The translations under genes and the position numbers were made by a program. The notes under the pieces are model-generated. The model ran no database searches. It had not been told where the DNA came from and saw nothing but the letters and a program-made list of their open reading frames with translations. From contig JAFZDX010000003.1 in the NCBI GenBank assembly GCA_017560985.1, positions 1 to 42,549 of the forward strand: 42,549 bases of DNA. The letters are read 5' to 3'. Every line of letters starts with the position of its first letter. The first letter of the stretch is position 1. The stretch comes from Oscillospiraceae bacterium (GTDB lineage Bacteria; Bacillota; Clostridia; Oscillospirales; Ruminococcaceae). Positions 1 to 8,416 of this stretch are shown piece after piece.

Positions 1-219
1 ATCGTTAACCGTGCAAGAAAAATCCAGCGTTTCCTTTCCCAGCCATTCTCTGTTGCTGAACAGTTTACAGGTATGCAGGGTAAATATGTACCGCTGGCTG
101 ACACTATCCGTTCATTCAAAGAAATTCTGGAAGGCAAACACGACAACCTGCCTGAATCAGCATTCCTTTTCGCAGGCGCTATTGAGGACGTAATTGAAAG
201 AGCTAAAAAGGGGGAATAG
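1..219 (+). CDS. atpD: ATP synthase F1 subunit beta, C-terminal end (5' truncated by window)
   Basis: This is the last 72 codons of the catalytic beta subunit of the F1Fo ATP synthase, read in frame 1 from the first base to a TAG stop. The conserved C-terminal helical domain is recognisable: [13 protein letters not shown], then VAEQFTG and the [10 protein letters not shown] segment. The subunit acts on the cytoplasmic face of the membrane, making or hydrolysing ATP. It is followed after three bases by atpC, the usual order at the end of an atp operon. The start lies outside the window. The family assignment is firm. Confidence 0.97.
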   Translation: MVNRARKIQRFLSQPFSVAEQFTGMQGKYVPLADTIRSFKEILEGKHDNLPESAFLFAGAIEDVIERAKKGE

Positions 220-222
220 TTA

Positions 223-624
223 ATGGCAACATTCAACCTTAAAATTTTCTCACCTTACGGCGTGCATTTTGAAGGTGCGGCAGAGGCTATCACACTGCGT
301 ACAGTTACAGGTGATGTTTCCATATGGCCTAACCACTCAAATACTGTTACAGCCCTGGATGTTGGCAGATGCACAGTGGTGATTGACGGCGAAAAACGCG
401 TGGGCGTTTGTAACCGCGGTCTGCTGAATGTTACAAAAAATGATGTTCAGGTACTGGCTGCCACATTTGAATGGAAAGAAGATATAGACCTGGAACGTGC
501 CCAGCAGCAGCTGGAAAGACGCAAAAAAGAACTGGCAGATGCAAAGGACGAAAAAACAATCGCCCGTGCAAAAGTCAGAGTAAAACGCGAACTTATGCGT
601 GTGCAGGTTAAAACAGAAAATTAA
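223..624 (+). CDS. atpC: ATP synthase F1 subunit epsilon
   Basis: A 133-residue protein of the usual length for the epsilon subunit, which links the central stalk to the c-ring and can inhibit ATP hydrolysis. The N-terminal beta-sandwich (about residues 1-84) contains FSPYGVHFEG and the GDVSIWPNHS segment, where most homologues have GxxGILPxH, so Ile-Trp-Pro replaces Ile-Leu-Pro. The C-terminal helical hairpin (about 90-133) is charged (ERAQQQLERRKKELADAKDE). It begins three bases after atpD and shares its ribosome binding region in the atpD tail (AAAAAGGGGGAA). A terminator follows directly, so this is the last gene of the operon. Confidence 0.96.
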   Translation: MATFNLKIFSPYGVHFEGAAEAITLRTVTGDVSIWPNHSNTVTALDVGRCTVVIDGEKRVGVCNRGLLNVTKNDVQVLAATFEWKEDIDLERAQQQLERRKKELADAKDEKTIARAKVRVKRELMRVQVKTEN

Positions 625-629
625 AACAA

Positions 630-656
630 AAAGGCACTCGAAAGAGTGCCTTTAGT
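630..656 (+). terminator. Intrinsic terminator of the atp operon
   Basis: A 10-bp perfect stem, AAAGGCACTC at 630-639 pairing with 644-653, closes on a GAAA tetraloop. It starts five bases after the atpC stop. The T-tract is short (TTTAG), so termination strength is uncertain. Confidence 0.85.
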
Positions 657-769
657 GTTGTTTAAAGGTAGAAACAGTGCAATAATACCACTCCACTGAC
701 AATCGGTTGTGTTTTCAGCATTTTTTGCTTACAATAAAACTGTAAATAAAAGTTGAAAGAGGGATTGTG

Positions 770-1558
770 ATGCAAAATATAGATAAAGCAGAATTTGGCA
801 GATTTGTCAGTTCGCTGAGAAGGGAAAAGGGAATGACCCAGAAAGAACTTGCCACACAGTTGTTTATTTCTGACAAAGCGGTTTCCAAATGGGAAACAGG
901 TCAGAGTATACCCACAGTTGACCTGCTGATACCCTTGGCAGAAGCACTGGGAGTTACAGTCACAGAATTGCTTGAATGCAGAAAAATGGAAACGCCACAG
1001 CCTATACCGGTGGAAGATGTGGAAACAATAGTGAAAAAAGCAGTTTCATATAAAGACAGTGAAAAAAGAACAATAAATAAAAGGTGGATTGTTCCTTACA
1101 GCATCTGTGGAATAATTGCTCTTATCCAGATGTATTATTTCAGATATATTGTTGCTTTTGATATGTTGATGATGAATATGCTAATACCACATATGCTGTC
1201 TGTGATTTTCGGGGCGTATTTCTGCCTTTTTGCAAGAAAGAAATTGCCGGATTTTTATGACGAAAATAAAATAAATTTTATTTCAGACGGTATTTTAAGG
1301 ATGAATTTCCCTGGTATAGCTTTCAATAATTCCAACTGGCCCAATATAGTGGGGTATATCCGTCTGTGGTGTATTATGTGTATGCTGTTTATGCCAGTTG
1401 TTTTTATTCTGTGTCTGAATGTAATTATTGATGTTATGTTTGAAATAGGCCTGTATGCCGATACAGCAATAAATATGGCCACAACAGGTTTTACTCTGGC
1501 ATTTCTGGTTTTTACCTTGATTATACCCGTATATTTTATCGGCAAAAAATACGAATAA
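770..1558 (+). CDS. XRE-family HTH regulator with C-terminal membrane domain
   Basis: Residues 1-65 are a helix-turn-helix of the XRE/Cro type (KGMTQKELATQLFISDKAVSKWE). A linker follows, then at least four hydrophobic segments between about residues 105 and 260, so the DNA-binding domain is probably tethered to the cytoplasmic membrane. Such one-component regulators are common in Clostridia; the signal sensed is unknown. I chose ATG at 770 over GTG at 767 because the AGAGGG ribosome binding site (758-763) then sits six to seven bases upstream. Terminators lie on both sides, so it is probably a single-gene unit. A shorter protein of the same plan occurs at 24496-24963. Confidence 0.85.
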   Translation: MQNIDKAEFGRFVSSLRREKGMTQKELATQLFISDKAVSKWETGQSIPTVDLLIPLAEALGVTVTELLECRKMETPQPIPVEDVETIVKKAVSYKDSEKRTINKRWIVPYSICGIIALIQMYYFRYIVAFDMLMMNMLIPHMLSVIFGAYFCLFARKKLPDFYDENKINFISDGILRMNFPGIAFNNSNWPNIVGYIRLWCIMCMLFMPVVFILCLNVIIDVMFEIGLYADTAINMATTGFTLAFLVFTLIIPVYFIGKKYE

Positions 1559-1564
1559 CAACCG

Positions 1565-1597
1565 CAACTCTGTACATTGTGCAGAGTTGTTCTTTTT
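1565..1597 (+). terminator. Intrinsic terminator
   Basis: CAACTCTG at 1565-1572 pairs with CAGAGTTG at 1582-1589 and is followed by TTCTTTTTT. It lies just after the XRE regulator stop. Confidence 0.88.
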
Positions 1598-1645
1598 TAT
1601 AATTATGGTAAAATATATTTAATAACATATGAAAGGCTTTTTATT

Positions 1646-3436
1646 ATGGCTAATAAAATACCACGCACCTGCCGGCTTACTACACCTTTTGAAAATGATA
1701 CACAGTTTTCCTGGCGGGACTATCCACGCCCACAGCTGAAACGCGACAGCTATCTTTCCCTGTGTGGAATATGGCAGCTGGCAGTTAAAAAATACAAGGT
1801 AAAAGTAAAACAGTACAGCCGTTTTGCAGGTTTTGCCCGCGAATATCAGACTGATGATTTTGAACAGACAGAACTGGGTGAAATCACTGTGCCTTATCCA
1901 CCGGAAAGCAGAATTTCCGGCATAGAAAGACAGCTGGAAGAAAACGAAACATACCTGTACACCAGGCAGTTTACACTGGAAGAAAATTTCATAAAGGATA
2001 AAGTTCTGCTTCATTTCGGTGCTGTGGACACCAATGCTGTTGTTATGGTAAACGGACAGCTGGCCGGCACTCACCGTGGCGGTTATCTGCCATTTACACT
2101 GGATATTTCCGGTCTTGTAAAGCTGGGCGAAAATACAGTCACTGTGGAAGTGGAAGATACCCTTGATATTGAAATGGCTTACGGCAAACAGCGAAAAGAC
2201 CGTGGCGGTATGTGGTATACCCCTATCAGCGGTATCTGGCAGCCTGCGTGGATTGAAAGTGTACCTGAAAACTATATAGAAAATATACGTCTTACACCTA
2301 CACTTGACGATATTACAATAGAAATAAAGGGTGGCGCAGATGAAAAAACTGTGATTATAAACACTGAAAATGGCTACATCACCCATAAGTTTACAGGTGA
2401 TACTGCCACAATCAGAATTGAAAACCCACAGCACTGGTCACCGGAAAACCCATATCTGTACAATTTTGAACTTATCAGCGGCAAAGACAGGGTGCAGTCT
2501 TATTTTGCACTGCGCACAGTTACAATAGAAAAGGTGAAAGGGCACAGCTATATCTGCCTTAACGGTAAACCATACTTTTTCCACGGTTTGCTGGACCAGG
2601 GTTATTTTTCGGATGGTATCTACACACCTGCCACACCTGCAGGTTTTGTATGGGATATTGTTGAAATGAAAAAACTGGGCTTTAACACACTGCGAAAACA
2701 TATCAAAATAGAGCCAGACCTGTTCTATTATTACTGCGACAAGTATGGTATGCTGGTATTTCAGGATATGATGAATGCAGGTAAGTACAACTATATTATC
2801 GACACTGTCCTGCCTACCATAGGTATGAAAAAGGGTGTTACACATAAACCGTCAGCCAGAAGGAAAGAGTTTTTTGAAAAAGAATGTAGAATACTTACAG
2901 ACCTGCTGTATAACCACCCATCTGTGGTGTATTACACCATTTTCAACGAAGGTTGGGGTCAGTATGATGCTGACAGAATTTATGGCGAACTGAAAGAATA
3001 CGACCCAACCAGAGTGTGGGATGCCACATCCGGCTGGTTTATAGAAAAGGAAAGCGATGTGGACAGTCACCATATCTATTTCAGACGTATAAAACTGAAA
3101 GCCAGACGGGAAAGACCACTGGTGTTGTCAGAGTTCGGCGGCTATTCCTGGAAAGTGGAAAACCATTCTTTCAATCTGGACCAGGAATATGGCTATAGAA
3201 AATTTAAATCAGCTGAAGAACTGACCGAAGGGCTGTGCGGTATGTATTACAATGATATTGTGCCAGCCATCAGAAATGGGCTGAATGCCGCCGTTCTTAC
3301 CCAGGTCAGCGACGTGGAAGATGAAACCAACGGTTTAGCAACCTACGACAGACAGGTTATCAAAACAGATGCAGCTGCAATGCAGGCTATGGCCAGGGCT
3401 TTATTTGATGAATTTTCAAAAAAGACAGCTGAATAA
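1646..3436 (+). CDS. Glycoside hydrolase family 2 (beta-galactosidase/glucuronidase-type)
   Basis: A 596-residue retaining glycosidase with the GH2 layout: an N-terminal jelly-roll sugar-binding domain (about 60-215, with GAVDTNAVVMVNG and GGMWYTPISGIWQPAW), an immunoglobulin-like domain, and a TIM barrel from about residue 304. The general acid/base is Glu435 in IFNEGWG and the nucleophile is Glu496 in VLSEFGGY, both in the family's standard context. No signal peptide is visible, so it is probably cytoplasmic and acts on imported oligosaccharides. Substrate cannot be set from sequence alone. I chose ATG at 1646 because GAAAGG lies nine bases upstream; the open frame extends further 5' but without a site. 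No transporter is adjacent. Confidence 0.9.
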   Translation: MANKIPRTCRLTTPFENDTQFSWRDYPRPQLKRDSYLSLCGIWQLAVKKYKVKVKQYSRFAGFAREYQTDDFEQTELGEITVPYPPESRISGIERQLEENETYLYTRQFTLEENFIKDKVLLHFGAVDTNAVVMVNGQLAGTHRGGYLPFTLDISGLVKLGENTVTVEVEDTLDIEMAYGKQRKDRGGMWYTPISGIWQPAWIESVPENYIENIRLTPTLDDITIEIKGGADEKTVIINTENGYITHKFTGDTATIRIENPQHWSPENPYLYNFELISGKDRVQSYFALRTVTIEKVKGHSYICLNGKPYFFHGLLDQGYFSDGIYTPATPAGFVWDIVEMKKLGFNTLRKHIKIEPDLFYYYCDKYGMLVFQDMMNAGKYNYIIDTVLPTIGMKKGVTHKPSARRKEFFEKECRILTDLLYNHPSVVYYTIFNEGWGQYDADRIYGELKEYDPTRVWDATSGWFIEKESDVDSHHIYFRRIKLKARRERPLVLSEFGGYSWKVENHSFNLDQEYGYRKFKSAEELTEGLCGMYYNDIVPAIRNGLNAAVLTQVSDVEDETNGLATYDRQVIKTDAAAMQAMARALFDEFSKKTAE

Positions 3437-3511
3437 TTTTATAAATACAACAAATTAACACATTTGCAATATATCATTTAAAGTAGGAAAATTGTTCGCC
3501 GGAGGTTTTTT

Positions 3512-4543
3512 ATGATTAAACGACTGCTGCTGCCTGTGCTGCTGATTATTTCGCTTTCAGGCTGCACTGCCAAAGAATATGACTGGGTTGTAAAGATAGA
3601 AAACCAGCCAGTAGACCCCCATACCTATGTAGCTGCACAGTTGCAGGCATATGCAGAGGCACGGCCTCTGGCTGAAGACAGCACAGACCTTTTGCACAGC
3701 ACTATTGATGGGGAAGACAGCGGCCACTGGATTGATATTCACACAATAGATAAACTTAAAAGAAGCTATTTTGTAAACACAGAATTTGAAAAACGAAATC
3801 TGAAATTTGCTTCCCAGGCTGAAGATTTTATCAAAATGTTTGCAGAAGAAGGCTGGGATAATGTAAAGCATATCTATACAAACAATGGCCTGGAAATAGA
3901 CCATTATGTTTATTATCTTGAAAGTCTGTACAAAGAACAGCTGCTGTTCAACGATATATTTATAAACAGCAGTGAAAACCCTGTTACAGACCGGGAAGTT
4001 GAAGAATATCTGGGCGAAAACCTGTGCAGAGTATCGCTTTTTAAAGTGGCACGAATAAATGATGACGGCACACCTGTAAGTGATGACCAGATTTCACAGC
4101 TGGAAATCATTGTAAATGATGCAGTAAAGCGGATAAACGATGGTACTGCTATTGCAGATGCCGCATCAGCCGCCCTTACACGGGCCGGACCTGTGCTGGG
4201 CAGTGATGCAAATTTTTCAAACGGTGCAGACTTTGTATCCACTGCATATATCAGCAGTTCAAATGTAAATCTGGTGTATGACTTTATGGCGGATTTCTTT
4301 ACTTTGCCTGTGTGTAGCTGTGTTTACTACACTCTGGACGACTGTTATTATATCTGCCACAAGATCCCGCTCAGCGACACTCAGGTGGAATATATGTATC
4401 TTAAACAGGATGTAATTAATTTTATCAGGGATGAAGAATTTGAAAAAATGATTGCAGATGCCTGTGCAGGTTATGCAGTTGAATACAACAGCCAGGCAGT
4501 TGATGCATATTCCACTGCAAAAATAAATATGAACATAGGTTAA
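3512..4543 (+). CDS. Putative foldase-like lipoprotein (PrsA/SurA N-terminal type)
   Basis: A 343-residue lipoprotein: a short signal peptide ends in a lipobox LSGC with Cys18 as the lipidated residue. The following stretch (WVVKIENQPVDPHTYVAAQLQAY) resembles the N-terminal strand and helix of clostridial PrsA/SurA-type foldases, and the middle part (VTDREVEEYLGEN, then VARINDDGTPVSDDQ) has the look of their linker and chaperone helices. I see no clear parvulin catalytic signature, so isomerase activity is doubtful and a chaperone-only role is inferred. The ribosome binding site is CCGGAGG at 3500-3506. It sits 13 bp ahead of the DUF1653 gene, probably co-transcribed. Confidence 0.62.
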   Translation: MIKRLLLPVLLIISLSGCTAKEYDWVVKIENQPVDPHTYVAAQLQAYAEARPLAEDSTDLLHSTIDGEDSGHWIDIHTIDKLKRSYFVNTEFEKRNLKFASQAEDFIKMFAEEGWDNVKHIYTNNGLEIDHYVYYLESLYKEQLLFNDIFINSSENPVTDREVEEYLGENLCRVSLFKVARINDDGTPVSDDQISQLEIIVNDAVKRINDGTAIADAASAALTRAGPVLGSDANFSNGADFVSTAYISSSNVNLVYDFMADFFTLPVCSCVYYTLDDCYYICHKIPLSDTQVEYMYLKQDVINFIRDEEFEKMIADACAGYAVEYNSQAVDAYSTAKINMNIG

Positions 4544-4555
4544 AGGAGATTGACT

Positions 4556-4768
4556 ATGACTGTGAAACCGGGGCTTTACCGCCATTTTAAGGGCAATATG
4601 TACAGGGTAATAGGTACAGCGCGCCACAGCGAAACAATGGAAGAAATGGTGGTTTACCAGGCGCTGTATGGCGAAATGGGCCTGTGGGTACGCCCACGGC
4701 ATATGTTCACAGAAACTGTGGAACGCGACGGTAAAATCTTTCAGCGTTTTGAGTTTGTAGAGGAATAG
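4556..4768 (+). CDS. DUF1653 family small protein
   Basis: A 70-residue protein matching the DUF1653 family: KPGLYRHFKGNMYRVIGTA at the start, then EEMVVYQALYGEMGLWVRP and a C-terminal RFEFVEE. It probably forms a small beta barrel; the family's function is not established. Start at ATG 4556 with AAGGAG at 4543-4548; an in-frame TTG at 4550 is too close to that site. It lies between the foldase-like lipoprotein and a membrane protein gene. Confidence 0.85.
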   Translation: MTVKPGLYRHFKGNMYRVIGTARHSETMEEMVVYQALYGEMGLWVRPRHMFTETVERDGKIFQRFEFVEE

Positions 4769-4784
4769 ACTGTATCAAATAAAA

Positions 4785-5561
4785 ATGAAAAGAATCAAAA
4801 ATTTAAATTTATATCAGAAATTAGTGCTTACCACTTCTGTCATTATGGTATTGGCATTTACTGTGGCATATTTTGTTGTTACTTCCCGTGTGGGGTATAA
4901 ATTCAAAGGCAGTATATTGTTACCTGAAAAACAGGAAAAAGCAACAGTTTACAGTGGTAAAGTATATGGTCACAATATCGATATTACAGTTACAGAGGAT
5001 AAAACTGTAACCTTTGAATACGAAGAAAAAACTTATGGCCCGTATATTGTCGGGGAAGACATAACCGCTATACCAGAAGATGAAATTCATACAACAGGTA
5101 TAAAGGGTGTTGAAATTCTGGACAAAGACAAGATGTTTTTCCGCGGTGGATTCATCAAACTGAATATGGAAGATATCAATATACTGCTTTACAGTGAAGA
5201 CGAAAGCTGGGACAATGTGATGGTACATTTTATAGGCAGTGACGGGGTAGAGTATAATACCGATGGCAGTCCTGTGGATGTGTTTGCACCATCAGCAGAA
5301 AATATAGTGGAACTTGTATACAGCCCCCAAATGACATATAAGGGCGACTGGTTAGGGTGGTTTGGCGGTACATTGCTGGCAGTGCTGACAGCAATGGAAA
5401 TATTGTTTGCAGACGAGATATTCCGATGGAATATGCAGTTCCTTATCAGAAATGTAAATAAAGCCGAGCCTTCAGACTGGGAAATTTTCAGCCGATATGT
5501 AAGCTGGACTGTTATGCCATTGGCGGCATTGTATATATACTTTACCGGTCTTACAGTTTAG
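4785..5561 (+). CDS. Hypothetical membrane protein, 3 predicted TM segments
   Basis: I do not recognise this 258-residue protein. It has an N-terminal hydrophobic segment (about 13-33), a long polar middle of about 150 residues rich in beta-type alternation and acidic residues (probably extracytoplasmic), then two hydrophobic segments near the C-terminus (WFGGTLLAVLTAMEILFA and WTVMPLAALYIYF). It starts 17 bases after the DUF1653 stop with no clear Shine-Dalgarno sequence, so translation may be coupled to the gene before it. A strong terminator follows. Confidence 0.6.
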   Translation: MKRIKNLNLYQKLVLTTSVIMVLAFTVAYFVVTSRVGYKFKGSILLPEKQEKATVYSGKVYGHNIDITVTEDKTVTFEYEEKTYGPYIVGEDITAIPEDEIHTTGIKGVEILDKDKMFFRGGFIKLNMEDINILLYSEDESWDNVMVHFIGSDGVEYNTDGSPVDVFAPSAENIVELVYSPQMTYKGDWLGWFGGTLLAVLTAMEILFADEIFRWNMQFLIRNVNKAEPSDWEIFSRYVSWTVMPLAALYIYFTGLTV

Positions 5562-5578
5562 ATTTAACTGAAATAAAA

Positions 5579-5617
5579 AAAAGAGTGTATCATTGCGATA
5601 CACTCTTTTGTTTTTTT
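5579..5617. terminator. Bidirectional intrinsic terminator between convergent genes
   Basis: A 13-bp perfect stem (5579-5591 with 5597-5609) around a five-base loop has an A-run on the left and GTTTTTTT on the right, so it can end transcription from both strands. It lies between a plus-strand membrane protein gene and the minus-strand flavoprotein gene that stops at 5616. Confidence 0.93.
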
Positions 5618-6272
5618 ATTCTTCCCACTGTCCGGAAACCATTTTTGCACCCAGGGCATAGGCATTTGCCTTTTCCATTGGCCACACTGTCTGGTGGCGT
5701 TTGGTTACTTCTTCAGGGTTAAATATTGTCCAGTTATATCTGTCGTAATCATTTACCTGCTTTGTTCTGCCACAGGTCATCAGTTTTACAGGGCCTATAA
5801 AGTTGCTTAAAGTTCCTTTATATTTTTCCAACATAGCGGTATAGCCTATTTTATCATATAAATCTTCATCAGCATTGCTGGTCATAATAAGCAGTACAGG
5901 GATTTTTCTGTCATTATAATTAGGAGTTTCCTTTTTGTATGAAATATATTGGAATACCAGTCTTTCATACAGCGCACGGAATCCGGCTGACAGGTCGCCC
6001 AGATAGTTTGGTGAACCGATAATAAGGCCATCAGCAGTTCTTATTTCTTCCAGTATTTCGCTAAGGCCGTCTTTGCATACACATTTGCCCAGGTTTGCAG
6101 GCAATTTACAGCCAAAGCAGGAAATACAGCCTGTAAACTTTTCCTGTTTATACAGGTCGTACACTTTCACAACGGCATTCTGGCTCTTTGCACCCAGACC
6201 TGCCTCTTTTACCAACTGTGCAGTGTTCCAGTTTGCACGTGGGCTGGCATTTATAGCAACAATCTTTTTCAT
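5616..6272 (-). CDS. Flavodoxin-fold NAD(P)H-dependent FMN reductase / iron-sulfur flavoprotein-like
   Basis: A 218-residue protein starting MKKIVAINASPR, the phosphate-binding loop of NADPH-dependent FMN reductases. GSPNYLGDLSAGFRALYERL (about 87-106) is the typical second flavin-contacting segment. Between them are five cysteines (Cys49, 52, 55, 64, 66; CISCFGC and CVC), as in flavoproteins that may bind an iron-sulfur cluster or use redox cysteines. It is likely a cytosolic redox protein; its partner is unknown. An AAAGGAGCG ribosome binding site precedes the start. It has its own promoter and terminator and faces a convergent gene. Confidence 0.82.
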   Translation of the reverse strand: MKKIVAINASPRANWNTAQLVKEAGLGAKSQNAVVKVYDLYKQEKFTGCISCFGCKLPANLGKCVCKDGLSEILEEIRTADGLIIGSPNYLGDLSAGFRALYERLVFQYISYKKETPNYNDRKIPVLLIMTSNADEDLYDKIGYTAMLEKYKGTLSNFIGPVKLMTCGRTKQVNDYDRYNWTIFNPEEVTKRHQTVWPMEKANAYALGAKMVSGQWEE

Positions 6273-6304
6273 AATATCGCTCCTTTAACGTTATCTATAT
6301 TACA

Positions 6305-6334
6305 ATTATAATCCTGCACCGCAGCCGTTGTAAA
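6305..6334 (-). promoter_or_regulatory. Sigma-A-type promoter of the flavoprotein gene
   Basis: On the minus strand TTTACA (6334-6329), an 18-bp spacer and TATAAT (6310-6305) lie about 35 bases upstream of the start codon. Confidence 0.7.
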
Positions 6335-6361
6335 CAGTAAAGTGCACCCCGTACCACACAA

Positions 6362-6392
6362 ACAAAAACAGGACATCGGCTGATGTCCTGTT
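6362..6392 (-). terminator. Intrinsic terminator of the DUF1846 gene
   Basis: CAGGACATC at 6369-6377 pairs with 6382-6390 around a four-base loop; reading the minus strand, the stem is followed by TTTTTGTTTG. It lies just past the DUF1846 stop codon. Confidence 0.88.
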
Positions 6393-6397
6393 GCTTT

Positions 6398-7882
6398 TTA
6401 AAAATATGTGCTGTTTTCAGGGAAGATATCATTACATGTTGTTCTGATACCCAGTTTTTTCAGTGTAGAAGCATCCCCTGTGCGCAGCATAACTGATGAA
6501 TGCATATCTGCACCACGCAGTTTTGGCAGCTGTGCCAACGCCAGCTGAACTGTTGGGTTGGTGTTGCTTGCCACTGTCAGTGCCAGCAGTACGTCATCCA
6601 GTTTCAGTGCAGAAGCCTTTGAGCCCAGCACATTGCGTTTCAGGTCCAGAATCGGTACCAGAACTGCCGCAGGAATCAGATGGATGGCGTCATTGATGCC
6701 GGCCAGGTGTTTCAGCGCATTGATTGTGGCGGCGCTGGTTGCGCTCATCACATCACTGGCTTTACCTGTGATAATTGTGCCGTCCTGCAGTTCGTATGCC
6801 ACAGCCTGTCGACCGCTTTCGTGGGCTTTTTCGTTGGCAGGTGTTACACATGGGCGGTCAAACGGTGTCAGGTTCAGCTGATTCAGCAGGCTTTCCAGTT
6901 TATCCACCTGGTTCTGACCTACTTTGCCCAGTTTGTGGTCGCACAAAGCAGTGTAATATCTGTAAATGATTTCCTGCTGTGATGCATATCGGCAGGCTTC
7001 ATCATCAATAATTGCGTTGCCTACCATATTTACACCCATATCAGTTGGTGAACGGTAGAAATTTTCATCCCCTGTAATGTTTTTCAGAATTGTTTTTACA
7101 ATAGGGAAGGCCTCTACATCACGGTTGTAGTTAACTGTGGTTTTACCATAGGCTTCCAAATGGAATGGGTCTATCATATTCACGTCCATCAGGTCAGCTG
7201 TGGCGGCTTCGTATGCCAGATTTACAGGGTGTTTCAGTGGCAGATTCCACACAGGGAAAGTTTCAAACTTTGCATAGCCTGCAAAACGGCCGCGTTTGTG
7301 TTCGTGATAAACCTGTGACAGACACACTGCCAGTTTGCCACTGCCTGGACCAGGTGCGGTAATAACTACCAGTGGTTTTGTTGTTTCAACAAAATCGTTT
7401 TTGCCATAACCTTCGTCGCTTACTATTGTTTTTACATCACGTGGGTAGTTAGGGATAGAATAGTGTTTATAGCTTCTGATGCCCAGGTTGCTTAATTTTG
7501 CAATAAAATTATCAGCGGCGGGCTGGTGGTTATATCTTGTCAGCACAACGCCATTTACAGAGATACCCATTTCTTTGAATTCATCTGTAAGGCGCAGAAT
7601 GTCCATATCGTAAGAGATACCCAGGTCTGCACGAACCTTTGTTTTTTCAATGTCGTCAGCAGAAATGCAGAAAATAATTTCTGTATCTTCACTGAGAGCC
7701 TGCAACAGTTTTATTTTTGCATCAGGTTCAAAACCAGGTAAAACTCTGGAAGCGTGAAAATCGTCAAACAGCTTGCCGCCAAACTCCAGATAAAGTTTGC
7801 CGTCAAATTTAGCTATTCTTTCTTTGATTTCATGAGCCTGTTTTTCAACATACAGCTCATTGCTGAATCCTTTTTTAAACAT
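6398..7882 (-). CDS. DUF1846 domain-containing protein
   Basis: A 494-residue protein that matches DUF1846 along its full length: N-terminal KGFSNELYVEKQ and YLEFGGKLFDDFHASRVLPGF, a nucleotide-site-like ITAPGPGSGKLAVCLSQVYHEH (about 175-196), and the conserved FETFPVWNLPLKHPVNLAYEAATADL block. The family is widespread in Firmicutes and structurally characterised, but its reaction is not established. The GPGSGK segment suggests phosphate or nucleotide binding (inference). The gene has its own promoter and terminator, so it is a single-gene unit. A GGGAGCG ribosome binding site precedes ATG. Confidence 0.93.
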   Translation of the reverse strand: MFKKGFSNELYVEKQAHEIKERIAKFDGKLYLEFGGKLFDDFHASRVLPGFEPDAKIKLLQALSEDTEIIFCISADDIEKTKVRADLGISYDMDILRLTDEFKEMGISVNGVVLTRYNHQPAADNFIAKLSNLGIRSYKHYSIPNYPRDVKTIVSDEGYGKNDFVETTKPLVVITAPGPGSGKLAVCLSQVYHEHKRGRFAGYAKFETFPVWNLPLKHPVNLAYEAATADLMDVNMIDPFHLEAYGKTTVNYNRDVEAFPIVKTILKNITGDENFYRSPTDMGVNMVGNAIIDDEACRYASQQEIIYRYYTALCDHKLGKVGQNQVDKLESLLNQLNLTPFDRPCVTPANEKAHESGRQAVAYELQDGTIITGKASDVMSATSAATINALKHLAGINDAIHLIPAAVLVPILDLKRNVLGSKASALKLDDVLLALTVASNTNPTVQLALAQLPKLRGADMHSSVMLRTGDASTLKKLGIRTTCNDIFPENSTYF

Positions 7883-7925
7883 TGATTACGCTCCCTTGCA
7901 ATAAAAATATTTCAAATACTCTATT

Positions 7926-7954
7926 AGTATACCATTAGCTGAAAAAGTAAACAA
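7926..7954 (-). promoter_or_regulatory. Sigma-A-type promoter of the DUF1846 gene
   Basis: Minus strand: TTGTTT (7954-7949), a 17-bp spacer, TATACT (7931-7926), about 43 bases from the start codon. Confidence 0.7.
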
Positions 7955-8081
7955 TTATTATTTTGTTTTGATTTTTTAGAAAAATTATATCCCGTTTTAG
8001 ATAACTTACACAAAATTTTCATATAGCAGAAAATGGTGTTAAATTGTCGTTAAAACTAGTGTGAAAATTGTATAAAATCTA

Positions 8082-8110
8082 TTGACAAAACAAGGTGCTG
8101 GTACTAAACT
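8082..8110 (+). promoter_or_regulatory. Sigma-A-type promoter of the rubredoxin gene
   Basis: TTGACA at 8082-8087, 17-bp spacer, TAAACT at 8105-8110. The remaining AT-rich 7955-8081 stretch between the two divergent promoters shows no gene or clear repeat. Confidence 0.75.
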
Positions 8111-8168
8111 ACACAATAGAAACTGCATTGTTTCACGGCAATATTTTTTTTACAAGGAGATTTATATT

Positions 8169-8330
8169 ATGGCTAAATACGGTTGCGTTGTTTGTGGCTG
8201 GATCTATGACGAAGAAATGGGTGATGATGAACTGGGTATCCCAGCAGGCACACTCTTTGAAGATTTACCAGAAGATTTTGAATGTCCACTTTGCGGTGTA
8301 GGCATTGACCAGTTTGAAAAAGTTGATTAA
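8169..8330 (+). CDS. Rubredoxin
   Basis: A 53-residue electron carrier of the standard rubredoxin length. The single iron is held by four cysteines in two knuckles: CVVCGW (Cys6, Cys9) and CPLCGVG (Cys39, Cys42), with the typical [15 protein letters not shown] between them. It is a soluble cytoplasmic protein that often serves oxygen and peroxide reductases or other anaerobic redox enzymes; no partner is adjacent. ATG at 8169 is set by AAGGAG at 8154-8159. A longer open frame upstream has no site. It has its own promoter and terminator. Confidence 0.96.
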   Translation: MAKYGCVVCGWIYDEEMGDDELGIPAGTLFEDLPEDFECPLCGVGIDQFEKVD

Positions 8331-8339
8331 TATCATCGG

Positions 8340-8368
8340 GCAGGGCTTTACAGCCCTGCTCTTTTATT
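8340..8368 (+). terminator. Intrinsic terminator of rubredoxin
   Basis: GCAGGGCT at 8340-8347 pairs with AGCCCTGC at 8352-8359, then TCTTTTATT. Confidence 0.9.
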
Positions 8369-8416
8369 ATATTATAAATGATACTTGGAAAATCATATCT
8401 GGCAGCGGAGGCGAAT

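Noticed and set aside
1619..2434. A 271-codon open frame antisense to the GH2 gene
   Set aside because: Its composition is an antisense artefact and the plus strand carries conserved GH2 motifs.
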